A stretch of DNA of 64,000 nucleotides, taken from Sulfitobacter noctilucicola. GTDB taxonomy: Bacteria > Pseudomonadota > Alphaproteobacteria > Rhodobacterales > Rhodobacteraceae. Position numbers and translations under genes: made by a program. The notes under the pieces are model-generated. The model did not search any database, was not told where the DNA came from, and saw only the letters and a program-made list of their open reading frames with translations. The stretch is taken from assembly GCF_000622385.1 (NCBI RefSeq), contig NZ_JASD01000008.1:3286001-3350000 (forward strand). Direction: 5' to 3'. Of this stretch, positions 37,443 through 46,119 are shown piece by piece. Position 1 is the stretch's first letter; each line of letters opens with the position of its first letter.

Positions 37443-38434
37443 TCCGCCATTTCAGGCGTCAACGACTTCATTACATCCGCGGCGATCTTGACCGATGCAA
37501 CTCTTGCATCATGATCATGTATCTGGCTGGTCAGAATGATTTCGTCAGGTGCGTATCGGTCGATCAATGCTCCCAATTGCGTGCGCACGCTTTCGGGGCT
37601 GCCTGTTGCAGACACCTTCATCATATGATCGACGGAGTGACGCAGCCCCGCGCCCAGTAGATCATCGATATTCTCAACCGGCCGTGGCAGCTTGCCCCGT
37701 GTTCCTGTTCTCATCCGTGCAAAGGCCTGCTGCATAGACGTGCGCAGGTACACCCCTTCAGCATCCGTCTGGCCCGCAAACACATTTGCCGCGAGCATGA
37801 AGTGCGGCTTTTCCAAACCGGCAGAAGGTTTGAAAGTGCGCCGGTAGACGTCGATTGCCTGCTCCAACGCATCGGGTGCGAAGTGGGAGGCAAAAGCATA
37901 AGGCAGCCCGAAGTGCGCGGCCAGTTGAGCACCGTACAGCGACGAGCCGAGTATCCAGATCGGCACATGACTGCCCTCGCCGGGCAATGCACGGACCGGA
38001 GCGTTTTCGCGCGGTGCGCCCACATAGGCCATAAGCTCTGCTACGTCACCGGGGAAGTCATCGCTGCCAGCACGCCGCAGCGCATGGTAAACTGCCTGAT
38101 CGCCACCGGGTGCACGTCCCAGACCAAGATCGATCCGGTCACCATACAACGCAGCCAGCGTGCCAAACTGCTCTGCAATTGCCAGCGGTGCGTGGTTGGG
38201 TAACATGATGCCACCTGCCCCGACCCGCATTTTCTTTGTATGCGCGGCCACATGGCCGATCAGTACGGAAGTGGCCGCACTGGCGATACCGGGCATGTTG
38301 TGGTGCTCCGCCATCCAATAGCGGTGATAGCCTGCCTGCTCTGCCTGCTGCGCCAAATCCGTTGTGTTCTTTAGCGACTGCGCGATGTCGGACCCTTCGG
38401 GGACCGGTGCCAGGTCAAGAAGCGAATATTTCAT
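37439..38434 (-). CDS. LLM class flavin-dependent oxidoreductase
   Basis: A 331-residue bacterial luciferase-like protein of the MsnO8 type. Family motifs are [20 protein letters not shown] near the N-terminus, [20 protein letters not shown], and [12 protein letters not shown]. These proteins bind reduced F420 or FMN; this group is usually FMN-linked with unknown substrates. The ATG at 38434 has GAGGATGGC upstream; 34 further codons upstream lack family similarity. The region upstream is the longest gene-free stretch of the window. Confidence 0.9.
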   Translation of the reverse strand: MKYSLLDLAPVPEGSDIAQSLKNTTDLAQQAEQAGYHRYWMAEHHNMPGIASAATSVLIGHVAAHTKKMRVGAGGIMLPNHAPLAIAEQFGTLAALYGDRIDLGLGRAPGGDQAVYHALRRAGSDDFPGDVAELMAYVGAPRENAPVRALPGEGSHVPIWILGSSLYGAQLAAHFGLPYAFASHFAPDALEQAIDVYRRTFKPSAGLEKPHFMLAANVFAGQTDAEGVYLRTSMQQAFARMRTGTRGKLPRPVENIDDLLGAGLRHSVDHMMKVSATGSPESVRTQLGALIDRYAPDEIILTSQIHDHDARVASVKIAADVMKSLTPEMAD

Positions 38435-38597
38435 GCCATCCTCATTTCTGTCTTGTGGGCCAGCTTCGGCCCCTGACTGCTTGTGAGATAGATAAGAGCA
38501 GCAGCGGCGTGACCCAACCCCAAACCCGAAATTCACATGAAGGAAACCGCATATCCGCGGAAACCAACTGTACGCCTACCCTGAAGGATAGGAAGTA

Positions 38598-38816
38598 ATC
38601 CGGCCGGATAGGACGCGTATCCCCATTTGCAACCGATGATCCGATATCGCCTTCGCGCAAAAATGCAAAACATGGTTTTCAGAACTGCGTAAACAATGTG
38701 CCGGAACACGCACTATGTTGTTGTCAGCACGCAAGTCCCCTCACTGGGTGGCTAGATCGTGTGGTGTGTGTGTTGTCGTGTTCCGGTTCATTGGTTTGCG
38801 TTCTTTCTGAAAATGG
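38598..38816. repeat. Long imperfect inverted repeat and operator-like palindrome before the LysR gene
   Basis: Within the 417-base gap (38435-38851) two arms of about 40 bases pair with each other: 38671-38710 and 38777-38816, with a 66-base spacer. The core CCGGAACACG/CGTGTTCCGG is perfect, flanked by CAATG/CATTG and by partly matching TTTTCAGAAC and TTCTGAAAA. A separate perfect palindrome, ATCCGGCCGGAT, is at 38598-38609, with two GGATAGGA repeats at 38586-38593 and 38606-38613. No ORF is supported in the gap. The outer arms could form a leader hairpin or mark a small mobile element remnant. Confidence 0.55.
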
Positions 38817-38851
38817 CTTCTCGAGAGCCAAACCAAAAATGGGGCTTAGGC

Positions 38852-39670
38852 GTGATAAACTGGGATGATCTGAAATTTTGTCTGGCGTTGCATCGCCATG
38901 GCTCAATGTTGAATGCGGGTATTAGCCTGAAAGCAAATGTGGCCACGGTCTCCCGAAGGCTAGAACGCATCACGCAAGATGCCGGCAAAGCGATTTTCAT
39001 TCGGAAGGGTCAGGAGTGGAAGCCAACCGCTTTCGGTGCCGAACTGATGAATATGGCGCAATACATTGATGAGCGGTTGAACGTCCTCACCGCCGACGAA
39101 GACGAATTACTGGCCGAGAATGCCTTGGTCCGACTTTCGATCAGTCTTACCATCATGCAGACTTTCATGGCGGATATCCTCGATTACCGGAATAAATCCG
39201 ATATTCCTTATAACCTTGACCTGACCATCCGTGATCGCGGGCTTGCCTATTCCGAGACGGACCTTGCCGTGCGGTATTTCCGTCCCGATCATGGCAATTT
39301 CATCTGTGCCAAAGTGACAGAGCTGGAGGTGCGACCTTATGTGAACGTCAATCTGACCCACGCCCCTACCGAATGGAACGAGGTGGATTACGACGGTATC
39401 AGGTTTGATCCTGCCGAAGACGGTTTTGACATCTCGCCGGTTCCCCGAATGCGGCTTGAGGGTTTGAACCTGACAGCACAGTCGCTCAAGACCGGTAGCC
39501 GCCTCGCCTATTTTCCGGTGTCGTTCGGGGACGACATCCCCTGGCTCAAACGTGCAGCGCCCGACCGTATGCCGCGTACGCTTGAGGTCTGGATGGTCTA
39601 TCACAAGACGCGCAAGCTTGACCCCGTGGTGCGTGCAGCAGTCGATATGATCCAGGCCACCATGTCCTGA
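38852..39670 (+). CDS. LysR family transcriptional regulator
   Basis: A 272-residue regulator by the GTG start at 38852. The N-terminal winged HTH reads INWDDLKFCLALHRHGSMLN, then VATVSRRLERI, and the substrate domain follows (DFNV-like effector folds are weak). It is shorter than the usual 290-300 residues and divergent in the effector domain (YFRPDHGNFICAKVTELEV, NVNLTHAPTEWNEV). An in-frame ATG at 38813 would put the start inside the right arm of the inverted repeat; I prefer the GTG, but neither has a strong ribosome-binding site. Target genes unknown; the LLM gene is divergent. Confidence 0.75.
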   Translation: MINWDDLKFCLALHRHGSMLNAGISLKANVATVSRRLERITQDAGKAIFIRKGQEWKPTAFGAELMNMAQYIDERLNVLTADEDELLAENALVRLSISLTIMQTFMADILDYRNKSDIPYNLDLTIRDRGLAYSETDLAVRYFRPDHGNFICAKVTELEVRPYVNVNLTHAPTEWNEVDYDGIRFDPAEDGFDISPVPRMRLEGLNLTAQSLKTGSRLAYFPVSFGDDIPWLKRAAPDRMPRTLEVWMVYHKTRKLDPVVRAAVDMIQATMS

Positions 39671-39801
39671 ACGGCAGCCCCCCAAGGAACACATTCTTGC
39701 AAAGGGTCATTTGCATTCCCGTCTATCGACCCAAAACAAAAGATGACGTTAAGTAAACTTACAGAGCGGAACAATCCGCCAAACGATATTGAGGCATAGT
39801 T

Positions 39802-40209
39802 ATGAAAAGACCCACCGACTACGTGGCGTGGATGGCACGCATTTTTGCTGGTTTGTTGTTAGTGGTAATTGGTTTGCAACCTGTCACCGGTGCGCATGAG
39901 CACCACCGTGAGACTTTCTATCCGATATTTCTAATGTCCACTGAGGTTTATGCGCTGGATATCCTCTTGCGCCTGCTGTTCGTTGTTTTTGGGGTCGCGA
40001 TCATGCTTGGCATCAGGTCGCGGTTGCTGGCAGCATTCATGCTCGCTGTGACGCTGCTTCAGGCTGCCCACTGTCTCGTCGAGAATGCGGAAGTGAATTT
40101 CGGCCACAGCATGCTTTTCCTTCTGATTGCAATCCTGTCGATCCTGATCGTCAGAGGGGGCGGCATCTATGCGATGCGACCTGAGGGATGGAACAATATT
40201 CCGCTATAG
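39802..40209 (+). CDS. Small integral membrane protein (DoxX-like)
   Basis: A 135-residue membrane protein with four predicted helices. The start MKRPTDYVAWMARIFAGLLL is typical of DoxX-like proteins, followed by a periplasmic loop VTGAHEHHRETFYPIF with clustered His residues, LLFVVFGVAIMLGIRSRLLA, and LLQAAHCLVENAEVNFGHSM. Conserved His and Cys in the third part hint at metal or thiol chemistry, but nothing is certain. It is followed by a strong terminator and converges on rpsI. Confidence 0.72.
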   Translation: MKRPTDYVAWMARIFAGLLLVVIGLQPVTGAHEHHRETFYPIFLMSTEVYALDILLRLLFVVFGVAIMLGIRSRLLAAFMLAVTLLQAAHCLVENAEVNFGHSMLFLLIAILSILIVRGGGIYAMRPEGWNNIPL

Positions 40210-40229
40210 CAGCGACAGTAAAAACAACA

Positions 40230-40259
40230 AAAAGGCCGCCTTGATCAAGGCGGCCTTTT
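40230..40259. terminator. Bidirectional intrinsic terminator
   Basis: AAAAGGCCGCCTTGATCAAGG continues with CGGCCTTTT to form one perfect 30-base palindrome, so the T run follows the hairpin on both strands. It sits between the DoxX-like gene and rpsI, which converge, and terminates both. The GGCCGCC stem gives it strong stability. Confidence 0.93.
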
Positions 40260-40280
40260 CTAATTTCAGATTTAGTAAGA

Positions 40281-40784
40281 TTAACGCTTGGAGAACTGGA
40301 AGCTCTTACGCGCTTTGGCCTTACCGTATTTCTTACGCTCAACAACACGGCTGTCGCGTGTCAGGAAGCCCGCGGCTTTCAGCGCGCCACGCAGGGAGGG
40401 CTCATAAAGCTGCAGTGCTTTGGAGATACCGTGCTTGACCGCACCGGCCTGACCGGACAAGCCGCCGCCCTTGACGGTAGCGAATACGTCAAACTGGCCT
40501 TCGGTGTTGGTGATGCCGAAAGGCTGCGCAAGGATCATCTGCAGCACGGGGCGTGCAAAGTAATCGTTCTGCGGCTTGCCGTTTACAGTTACCTTACCGG
40601 AACCTGGCTTGATCCAGACACGGGCGACCGCGTCCTTACGCTTGCCTGTGGCATAGGAGCGACCCAGTTCGTCACGAACCGGCTCCCGGTTGATTTCCAT
40701 CGTCTCGGGCGTGCCCTGCACTGCACCGATATCGTCGGTCACGACCTTCGCGAGGTCTTCGAGTGTGTTGATTTCGTCGGCCAT
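40281..40784 (-). CDS. rpsI: 30S ribosomal protein S9
   Basis: A 167-residue S9 that ends in the conserved SKR tail reaching the P-site tRNA. The body motifs [20 protein letters not shown] and [17 protein letters not shown] are intact. It carries a ~35-residue N-terminal extension not found in E. coli S9, usual in alphaproteobacteria. It starts 2 bases after rplM, as in the standard L13-S9 operon. Confidence 0.98.
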   Translation of the reverse strand: MADEINTLEDLAKVVTDDIGAVQGTPETMEINREPVRDELGRSYATGKRKDAVARVWIKPGSGKVTVNGKPQNDYFARPVLQMILAQPFGITNTEGQFDVFATVKGGGLSGQAGAVKHGISKALQLYEPSLRGALKAAGFLTRDSRVVERKKYGKAKARKSFQFSKR

Positions 40785-40786
40785 CT

Positions 40787-41248
40787 TTATGCGCTCCGCG
40801 TGTTTTTCTTGTTCATGGCTTTGACGTCCAGAACTTCGGGGCTTTGTGCCTCATGTGGGTGATCTGTGCCTGCGTAGACGCGCAGGTTGGTCATGATCTG
40901 ACGGCTCAGGCGGTTGCCGGGCAACATGCGCTTGACCGCTTGGGTCACAACACGCTCGGGGTGTGCACCTTCAAGGATCTGCGCTTTTGTACGCTCCTTG
41001 ATGCCGCCGGGGTGGCCGGTGTGCCAGTAAAACTTCTCTTCGCGCTTCTTGCCGGTCATCTGGACCTTTTCAGCGTTGATGATGATGACATTGTCACCAC
41101 AATCCATGTGCGGCGTGAAAGAAGGCTTGTGCTTGCCACGCAAGCGCATGGCAACGATCGACGCAAGACGGCCCAGCACGACGCCTTCGGCGTCAATGAT
41201 GATCCATTTCTTGTCGATGTCTGCCGGTGTAGCAGTGAAGGTTTTCAT
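40787..41248 (-). CDS. rplM: 50S ribosomal protein L13
   Basis: A 153-residue L13. Motifs [19 protein letters not shown] and [27 protein letters not shown] are the family opening. '[20 protein letters not shown]' is the C-terminal RNA-binding part. First gene of the rplM-rpsI operon; the 154 bases upstream hold its promoter and no ORF. Confidence 0.98.
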   Translation of the reverse strand: MKTFTATPADIDKKWIIIDAEGVVLGRLASIVAMRLRGKHKPSFTPHMDCGDNVIIINAEKVQMTGKKREEKFYWHTGHPGGIKERTKAQILEGAHPERVVTQAVKRMLPGNRLSRQIMTNLRVYAGTDHPHEAQSPEVLDVKAMNKKNTRSA

Positions 41249-41402
41249 CGGTTATTCCTAAAGTTTATGTCGCAAAGACGGTCTCTCTGCGCGGATATGA
41301 TGGGCGGGTTATAAAGCCTGCCGTCACACGGTCAAGCGGGATTTTCCGATGATTTAATAGCAAAAACAATAGCTTGTGATTTAGGTATCATAATACCCCA
41401 GA

Positions 41403-42833
41403 TCAAACGCCGATTTCATCCGGCGGATTATCCAGCAACACGCGCAGACGCTCCATTGCGGCCTCAAAACTGCGCAGGGACACGCCCCCGTTGACTGCCA
41501 TGCGCACTGCATGCGGGCTTTGCGCGTCTCGCGCTGCGAATTCCTCGGCGGCCCGGATCTGCACGCCTGCTTGTTCAGCGGCCTGACAGAACGCGGAGGC
41601 ACGCCAGCCCTGTGGCAACTTCAGCCACAAGAACGGCACATCGCTGCGCCACATCAGATCAAATCCGCCCAGCGTATTCACGGCGGATTTCACATATCTC
41701 TCGACACCCAGACGGGATGCTTTCATGATCTGAGGCAATTGCGGATGGCTCAGCAGTGCGGCGGCCAGATCAAGCATGGGCGTTGCCAACCCGAAAAATC
41801 CATGCTCGGCCGAGCGGTGCAGCGCACCCGACATCCCCTTTGGACCGATAGCACAACCAATCCGAAGCGCCGGCGTCACTGACTTCGACAAAGAGCTGAC
41901 ATACCAACCACGCTCGGGCGCCAATTGTCGGTATCCTTCTCCTTCGGCACGGCCCATGCGGTAACAATCATCCTCAAGGATCTGCAAATCAGCGCGGCGC
42001 GCCACTTCTACCAGCGCAAGTCGCCGTGCCATCGGCGTGAACCCGCAGGTCGGGCTATGCACCTCTGGCGAAGTACACAATACCTGCGCTTCGGGGTGCC
42101 GCTCGGCCTGCTCTGCCAAAGCTTCGGGAATGATCCCATCGTTGTCGCACGCAATTGGGACTACATCCGCTCGCAAAAGCTCTGCCGCACGCCGGAAACC
42201 GGGATATGCCAGCTCTTCTACAAAAACGACGGGCCGCCTGCCCCGCAGGATCGTTTGCAATACAAGCAGGATCGCATTCTGACCGCCATGCGACAAAACA
42301 ATATCGCTCTGATCTACCTGACCAATAGGGGCACCTTGTAACCACTGTGCCATGCCCATCCGTGCAGGCATTGCGCTGCGCCGCGATGGGTAGTGCATGA
42401 TCCCTGAGGGCGGGTCCTGTGCGATTTCGGCCAGCAGACCGCGGATCAGCGCCGCCTGCCCGCCATCCGGCAGATGCGGCGAAAACAGGTTCACGACATC
42501 CGTATCGCCACCAGTATTATGTCTGACTGCATCTATTTCGATCAGGTTGAGCGGACGTTCCCCCGCCTCTTTGTCAACGCCGGTCGACGGGTCAGAGACA
42601 AATGTGCCGCGTCCGACCTCCGCGTGCAAAACGCCACTATCAGTCAACACGGTATAGGCCCGCGCGACTGTTCCGGGCGTAATCTGCAACTTCCATGCCA
42701 GATCACGGACCGGAGGAAGCTTCTCCCCCACAGATAAAGTGCCGCTTGCGATCTGGTCGCGGATCAATGCCACAACAGCTTTGTACTTGGGTTTGGTCTC
42801 GCGTAACCCGTCCTGAACCCAAATTGTATCCAT
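41403..42833 (-). CDS. MocR-type GntR/aminotransferase transcriptional regulator
   Basis: A 476-residue fusion of a GntR winged HTH (about 14-82; VGEKLPPVRDLAWKLQITPG, GTVARAYTVL) and a fold-type I aminotransferase domain (about 110-470). The PLP lysine is in SSLSKSVTPALRIG (Lys317) and the Asp that binds the pyridine nitrogen is in ILEDDCYRMG (Asp289). MocR proteins regulate PLP or amino-compound metabolism, usually controlling a divergent gene. Here the divergent neighbour is the DUF1127 protein gene, and the gap carries an operator-like array. Confidence 0.93.
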   Translation of the reverse strand: MDTIWVQDGLRETKPKYKAVVALIRDQIASGTLSVGEKLPPVRDLAWKLQITPGTVARAYTVLTDSGVLHAEVGRGTFVSDPSTGVDKEAGERPLNLIEIDAVRHNTGGDTDVVNLFSPHLPDGGQAALIRGLLAEIAQDPPSGIMHYPSRRSAMPARMGMAQWLQGAPIGQVDQSDIVLSHGGQNAILLVLQTILRGRRPVVFVEELAYPGFRRAAELLRADVVPIACDNDGIIPEALAEQAERHPEAQVLCTSPEVHSPTCGFTPMARRLALVEVARRADLQILEDDCYRMGRAEGEGYRQLAPERGWYVSSLSKSVTPALRIGCAIGPKGMSGALHRSAEHGFFGLATPMLDLAAALLSHPQLPQIMKASRLGVERYVKSAVNTLGGFDLMWRSDVPFLWLKLPQGWRASAFCQAAEQAGVQIRAAEEFAARDAQSPHAVRMAVNGGVSLRSFEAAMERLRVLLDNPPDEIGV

Positions 42834-42853
42834 TACAATATTTCCCTAGCAGC

Positions 42854-42897
42854 TTTGTATCGATATTTGTATCGTAAAATTGTAGCAACTAGCTACA
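42854..42897. promoter_or_regulatory. Operator-like repeats between the MocR gene and the DUF1127 gene
   Basis: Two direct repeats, TTTGTATCG at 42854-42862 and 42866-42874, start 12 bases apart. An inverted repeat, TGTAGC-AACTA-GCTACA, follows at 42881-42897. MocR regulators commonly bind direct repeats about one turn apart in the gap to their divergent target, which fits the arrangement. The identity of the bound protein is inferred. Confidence 0.55.
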
Positions 42898-42931
42898 TTG
42901 TGTCAATACATTTTTAGATAGGAGACTTCCC

Positions 42932-43162
42932 ATGACACACGCAAGATTGATCCAGACCGATACATTCAGCATTCAGACACGGCCCGGCACGCCGGTTGCC
43001 GCTGTGATCGCGGTCAAATTCGCAATCTTGGTGACGAAATGGGCCGCACGCCGCCAAACACGCCTCGCTTTGGCACAGCTTGAGCCTTGGCAACTGGCGG
43101 ATGTGGGACTGACACCGGACGAGGCAATTACTGAATCGCGCCGCGTGTTCTGGCAGATGTAA
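42932..43162 (+). CDS. DUF1127 domain small protein
   Basis: A 76-residue protein whose C-terminal half is a DUF1127 (YjiS-type) domain: RLALAQLEPWQLADVGLTPDE and AITESRRVFWQM. The N-terminal half is basic with a hydrophobic stretch (VAAVIAVKFAILVTKWAARR). Arg-rich DUF1127 proteins bind RNA or act in phosphate and carbon metabolism in some alphaproteobacteria; nothing specific is known here. GGAGAC precedes the ATG. Divergent from the MocR gene and ended by a strong terminator. Confidence 0.88.
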   Translation: MTHARLIQTDTFSIQTRPGTPVAAVIAVKFAILVTKWAARRQTRLALAQLEPWQLADVGLTPDEAITESRRVFWQM

Positions 43163-43196
43163 CTTCCCCGTGGCATCTACCAGACCTCTTCAAACT

Positions 43197-43223
43197 GGGC
43201 CGGAGCTTCTCCGGCCCTTTTTT
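43197..43223 (+). terminator. Intrinsic terminator of the DUF1127 gene
   Basis: GGGCCGGAG-CTT-CTCCGGCCC gives a nine-base-pair stem, followed by TTTTTT (43218-43223). It lies 34 bases after the DUF1127 stop and serves the plus strand. The thioesterase gene ends 15 bases beyond. Confidence 0.93.
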
Positions 43224-43237
43224 CTGCGCAGAACTGT

Positions 43238-43666
43238 TCAGTTCACGTGAGGTGGGGGTAGCGCGTATGTCAGGCTTGCCCGTGCGACAGGTTCCTCCAT
43301 CCCTTCTGAGAACAGCAATACATCCGTCACCGAAAGCTGTTTGCCCAACTTTAGCAACCGCGCCTTGGCAATGAGTGGTACATTCGCGGCAGGCTTGCGC
43401 ATGAAGTCGATGGAGCAATTGGTCGTCACGGCCAGTGCCCTTGGTCCGATCACTGATAGCGTGACGATATAGGCAGCAACATCCGCAAGACCGAACATCG
43501 ACGGACCCGAGATCGTGCCGCCCGGGCGCAGATGCTTGTCAGAGGTCAAAAGCCGCATCGTCACTTCCCCCGCGCCAACATGATCGACATTGAACTCATC
43601 AGCGACCTGTTTGAACACTTCGCTCATAAAAGCGTTCAGCTCTTCTGCGGTCATTACCGGTGTCAT
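43238..43666 (-). CDS. PaaI family hot-dog thioesterase
   Basis: A 142-residue hot-dog-fold thioesterase. The conserved region reads DKHLRPGGTISGPSMFGLAD, with the glycine-rich turn and the catalytic Asp/Glu region of the PaaI family (SGPSMFGLADVAAYIVT). TTNCSIDFMRKPAANVPLIA is the usual second block. It hydrolyses acyl- or phenylacetyl-CoA-type thioesters; the substrate is not identified. The ATG has GGGGAG upstream. Divergent from the enoyl-CoA hydratase gene by 59 bases, a plausible shared fatty-acid promoter region. Confidence 0.9.
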   Translation of the reverse strand: MTPVMTAEELNAFMSEVFKQVADEFNVDHVGAGEVTMRLLTSDKHLRPGGTISGPSMFGLADVAAYIVTLSVIGPRALAVTTNCSIDFMRKPAANVPLIAKARLLKLGKQLSVTDVLLFSEGMEEPVARASLTYALPPPHVN

Positions 43667-43725
43667 GCTTGTTCTCCCCTTTAGTCTCGTCCTAGAGTTG
43701 GCGCAGAAAACCGGAGGGTGACAAG

Positions 43726-44511
43726 ATGGCAATTCTCGAAGTGACGCAACGTGGTGCGGTGGCACAGCTGACTATGAATGCGCCCGAGCGTCTGAATGCC
43801 CTGTCGGACGAAATGCTGGACGCCTTGCAAACAACGCTCGACGGATTTGCAAACGACCCGCAAACCCGCGTCATCACGCTGCGCGGCACCGGCAAGGCAT
43901 TCTGTGCGGGCCATGATCTGCGCCAGATGACCGCCATGCGACAGGCCGCGGATGGCGGTGCCGCCGCTTTCAAGGACCTCTTTGACAGATGTGCCAAGGT
44001 GATGTCGCGCATTCAATCTTTACCGCAGCCCGTTATCGCGCAAGTACACGGTATTGCCACTGCGGCGGGATGCCAGCTTGTGGCAACCTGCGACATGGCC
44101 GTTGCCGCAGAGGGCACGCGGTTTGGCGTCAATGGCGTGAACATCGGTCTGTTCTGTTCTACGCCCATGGTCGCCCTCAGCCGCAACATCCCGCGCAAAC
44201 AAGCGTTCGAAATGCTGACAACCGGCGACTTCATCCAGGCAGATCGTGCGCAATCATTGGGACTGGTGAACCGCGTCGTGCCATCAGGCAATCTGGAAAA
44301 AGAAACAGCAGCCCTTGCAGAACAGGTGGCTTCAAAACTGGGGGCTGCGGTCAAGATCGGGAAAGAGGCATTTTACAATCAGATCGCAATGAATACTGCT
44401 GATGCTTACGCCTACACTGGTGATGTAATGGTACAAAACATGCTGCGTGAAGACACTGCCGAAGGCATTGACGCGTTCCTCGCAAAGCGCCCCCCAAACT
44501 GGGACCAGTGA
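43726..44511 (+). CDS. Enoyl-CoA hydratase/isomerase family protein
   Basis: A 261-residue crotonase-fold protein. The oxyanion-hole loops are GTGKAFCAGHDLRQM and VHGIATAAGCQLVATCDMAV. The catalytic glutamates of a true hydratase are not both obvious: the second loop has Ala-Ala-Gly-Cys where hydratases have a Glu, so the reaction may differ. Resembles ECHDC3-like proteins rather than classical FadB domains (inference). The upstream AGGGTGACAAG gives a fair ribosome-binding site. Confidence 0.88.
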   Translation: MAILEVTQRGAVAQLTMNAPERLNALSDEMLDALQTTLDGFANDPQTRVITLRGTGKAFCAGHDLRQMTAMRQAADGGAAAFKDLFDRCAKVMSRIQSLPQPVIAQVHGIATAAGCQLVATCDMAVAAEGTRFGVNGVNIGLFCSTPMVALSRNIPRKQAFEMLTTGDFIQADRAQSLGLVNRVVPSGNLEKETAALAEQVASKLGAAVKIGKEAFYNQIAMNTADAYAYTGDVMVQNMLREDTAEGIDAFLAKRPPNWDQ

Positions 44512-44518
44512 TTGTTTC

Positions 44519-44541
44519 TGCAACAGTATACAATTGTTGCA
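44519..44541. repeat. Inverted repeat TGCAACA/TGTTGCA after the enoyl-CoA hydratase gene
   Basis: TGCAACA-N9-TGTTGCA lies 8 bases past the hydratase stop. A run of A follows it instead of T, so it is not a plus-strand intrinsic terminator; it looks more like a regulator site for trmFO. Two direct repeats, AATTGGGGC, follow at 44556-44564 and 44567-44575, one helical turn apart. Confidence 0.4.
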
Positions 44542-44607
44542 AAAAGAGGGCTATTAATTGGGGCGCAATTGGGGCATGAATGTGACAGAGCGCAAACGCG
44601 CCTGACC

Positions 44608-44688
44608 ATTTTGGGTCGCCGCCGGCGGAAGGTCCCTCCAGATCAGCCTCTCACTGATCGACCATTCCCGCAGCGGCGACCCCAAAAT
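44608..44688. other. 81-nt nested hairpin element upstream of trmFO
   Basis: The outer stem pairs ATTTTGGGTCGCCGC (44608-44622) with GCGGCGACCCCAAAAT (44673-44688): 15 base pairs with one bulged C. Inside, GGAAGGTC (44627-44634) pairs with GACC-A-TTCC (44660-44668), and GATCAG (44641-44646) pairs with CTGATC (44654-44659) around a CCTCTCA loop. The whole folds as one long rod with small internal loops. No T run follows on either strand, so it is not an intrinsic terminator. It lies 70 bases before the trmFO start. A structured RNA leader, sRNA or repeat element is possible; the family is not known to me. Confidence 0.55.
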
Positions 44689-44757
44689 CCCCCTCCTTCC
44701 AGATGATGCGACACGCTGCCCATTGCGCCTGTGCGACACCTGCCCTACATCGCTCGC

Positions 44758-46110
44758 ATGACACAAAAACTGAACATCATCGGCGGCGGCATGGCCGGAT
44801 CGGAAGCTGCCTGGCAGGCCGCGAACGCAGGCATTGAAGTCGTCATTCACGAAATGCGACCCAAGGTTGGTACATTCGCACACCAGACAGGCCTTCTGGG
44901 CGAAATGGTCTGCTCCAATTCTTTCCGGTCAGACGATTCCGAGCAGAACGCAGTTGGCCTACTGCATTGGGAAATGCGCGCAGCCAATGGCTTGATCATG
45001 GATACAGCGGACAAGCATCGTTTGCCCGCCGGTGGTGCATTGGCCGTTGATCGTGATCCCTTTGCCCAATCAGTGACAGATGCGCTGACTGCACATCCCA
45101 ACGTCACCGTCGAATATGGTGAGATCACCGAACTGCCCGAAGAAGGTCAATGGATCATCGCCACAGGGCCCCTCACATCCGGCGCGCTGGCCGAAGCGAT
45201 TGCGGCCGAGACAGGTGCCGAAGCGCTGGCCTTCTTTGATGCCATCGCCCCCATCGTATATTTTGACAGCATCAACATGGATGCCGCATGGATGCAGTCG
45301 CGCTATGACAAGGGCGAAACTGAAGAAGAGCGGACGGCATATCTCAATTGTCCGATGGACAAGGAGCAATACGAAGCCTTTATCGACGCGCTGCTGGCGG
45401 CAGATAAAACCGAATTCCGCGAGGGAGAGACCGCAGGCTATTTCGATGGTTGCCTGCCAATTGAAGTGATGGCAGAGCGTGGGCGCGAGACATTGCGCTT
45501 TGGTCCGATGAAACCAGTTGGCCTGACCAACCCTCACCAGCCGGATGTCAAAGCCTATGCTGTTGTACAACTGCGCCGCGACAATAAACTGGGCACCCTC
45601 TACAATATGGTCGGCTTTCAAACCAAGATGAAGCACGGCGCACAAGTTGATGTTTTCAAAATGATTCCCGGCCTTGAAAATGCATCCTTTGCGCGGTTGG
45701 GTGGCATTCACCGCAACTCCTTCATCAATTCCCCAACCCTTCTGGACGAACAGCTGCGCCTTAAGTCTCGGCCCAACATCCGCTTTGCGGGCCAGATCAC
45801 TGGCGTTGAAGGATATGTGGAAAGCGCGGCGATGGGGCTATTGGCGGGCCGGATGGCTGCGGCCGAGATCATGGGCAAAGACGTACCTGTCACTCCTGAC
45901 ACAACCGCGATGGGCGCTCTGATTACCCACATCACCGGGGGCGCTGATGCAAAGACCTTCCAACCGATGAACGTGAATTTCGGCCTGTTCCCTGCTGTCG
46001 AAGGTCTGAAATCCGGGCGGCGCGGACGCAAGGACCGGTATAAGGCGTATACGGATCGCGCAAAAGCAGACTGGCAGGCGTGGCTGGACAGGACACCGGT
46101 CCCTGCTTAA
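44758..46110 (+). CDS. trmFO: Methylenetetrahydrofolate-tRNA-(uracil-5-)-methyltransferase TrmFO
   Basis: A 450-residue flavoprotein that makes m5U54 in tRNA from methylenetetrahydrofolate. The N-terminal FAD-binding motif is [20 protein letters not shown]. Typical blocks are [29 protein letters not shown] and [20 protein letters not shown]. TrmFO replaces the SAM-dependent TrmA found in enteric bacteria. The ATG at 44758 fits the family start; a GTG 27 bases upstream would add nine residues. Confidence 0.97.
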   Translation: MTQKLNIIGGGMAGSEAAWQAANAGIEVVIHEMRPKVGTFAHQTGLLGEMVCSNSFRSDDSEQNAVGLLHWEMRAANGLIMDTADKHRLPAGGALAVDRDPFAQSVTDALTAHPNVTVEYGEITELPEEGQWIIATGPLTSGALAEAIAAETGAEALAFFDAIAPIVYFDSINMDAAWMQSRYDKGETEEERTAYLNCPMDKEQYEAFIDALLAADKTEFREGETAGYFDGCLPIEVMAERGRETLRFGPMKPVGLTNPHQPDVKAYAVVQLRRDNKLGTLYNMVGFQTKMKHGAQVDVFKMIPGLENASFARLGGIHRNSFINSPTLLDEQLRLKSRPNIRFAGQITGVEGYVESAAMGLLAGRMAAAEIMGKDVPVTPDTTAMGALITHITGGADAKTFQPMNVNFGLFPAVEGLKSGRRGRKDRYKAYTDRAKADWQAWLDRTPVPA

Positions 46111-46119
46111 GCTTGGGAC

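Noticed and set aside
44519..44541. Terminator for the enoyl-CoA hydratase gene
   Set aside because: The stem is AT-containing with an A run after it on the plus strand and no T run on either strand.
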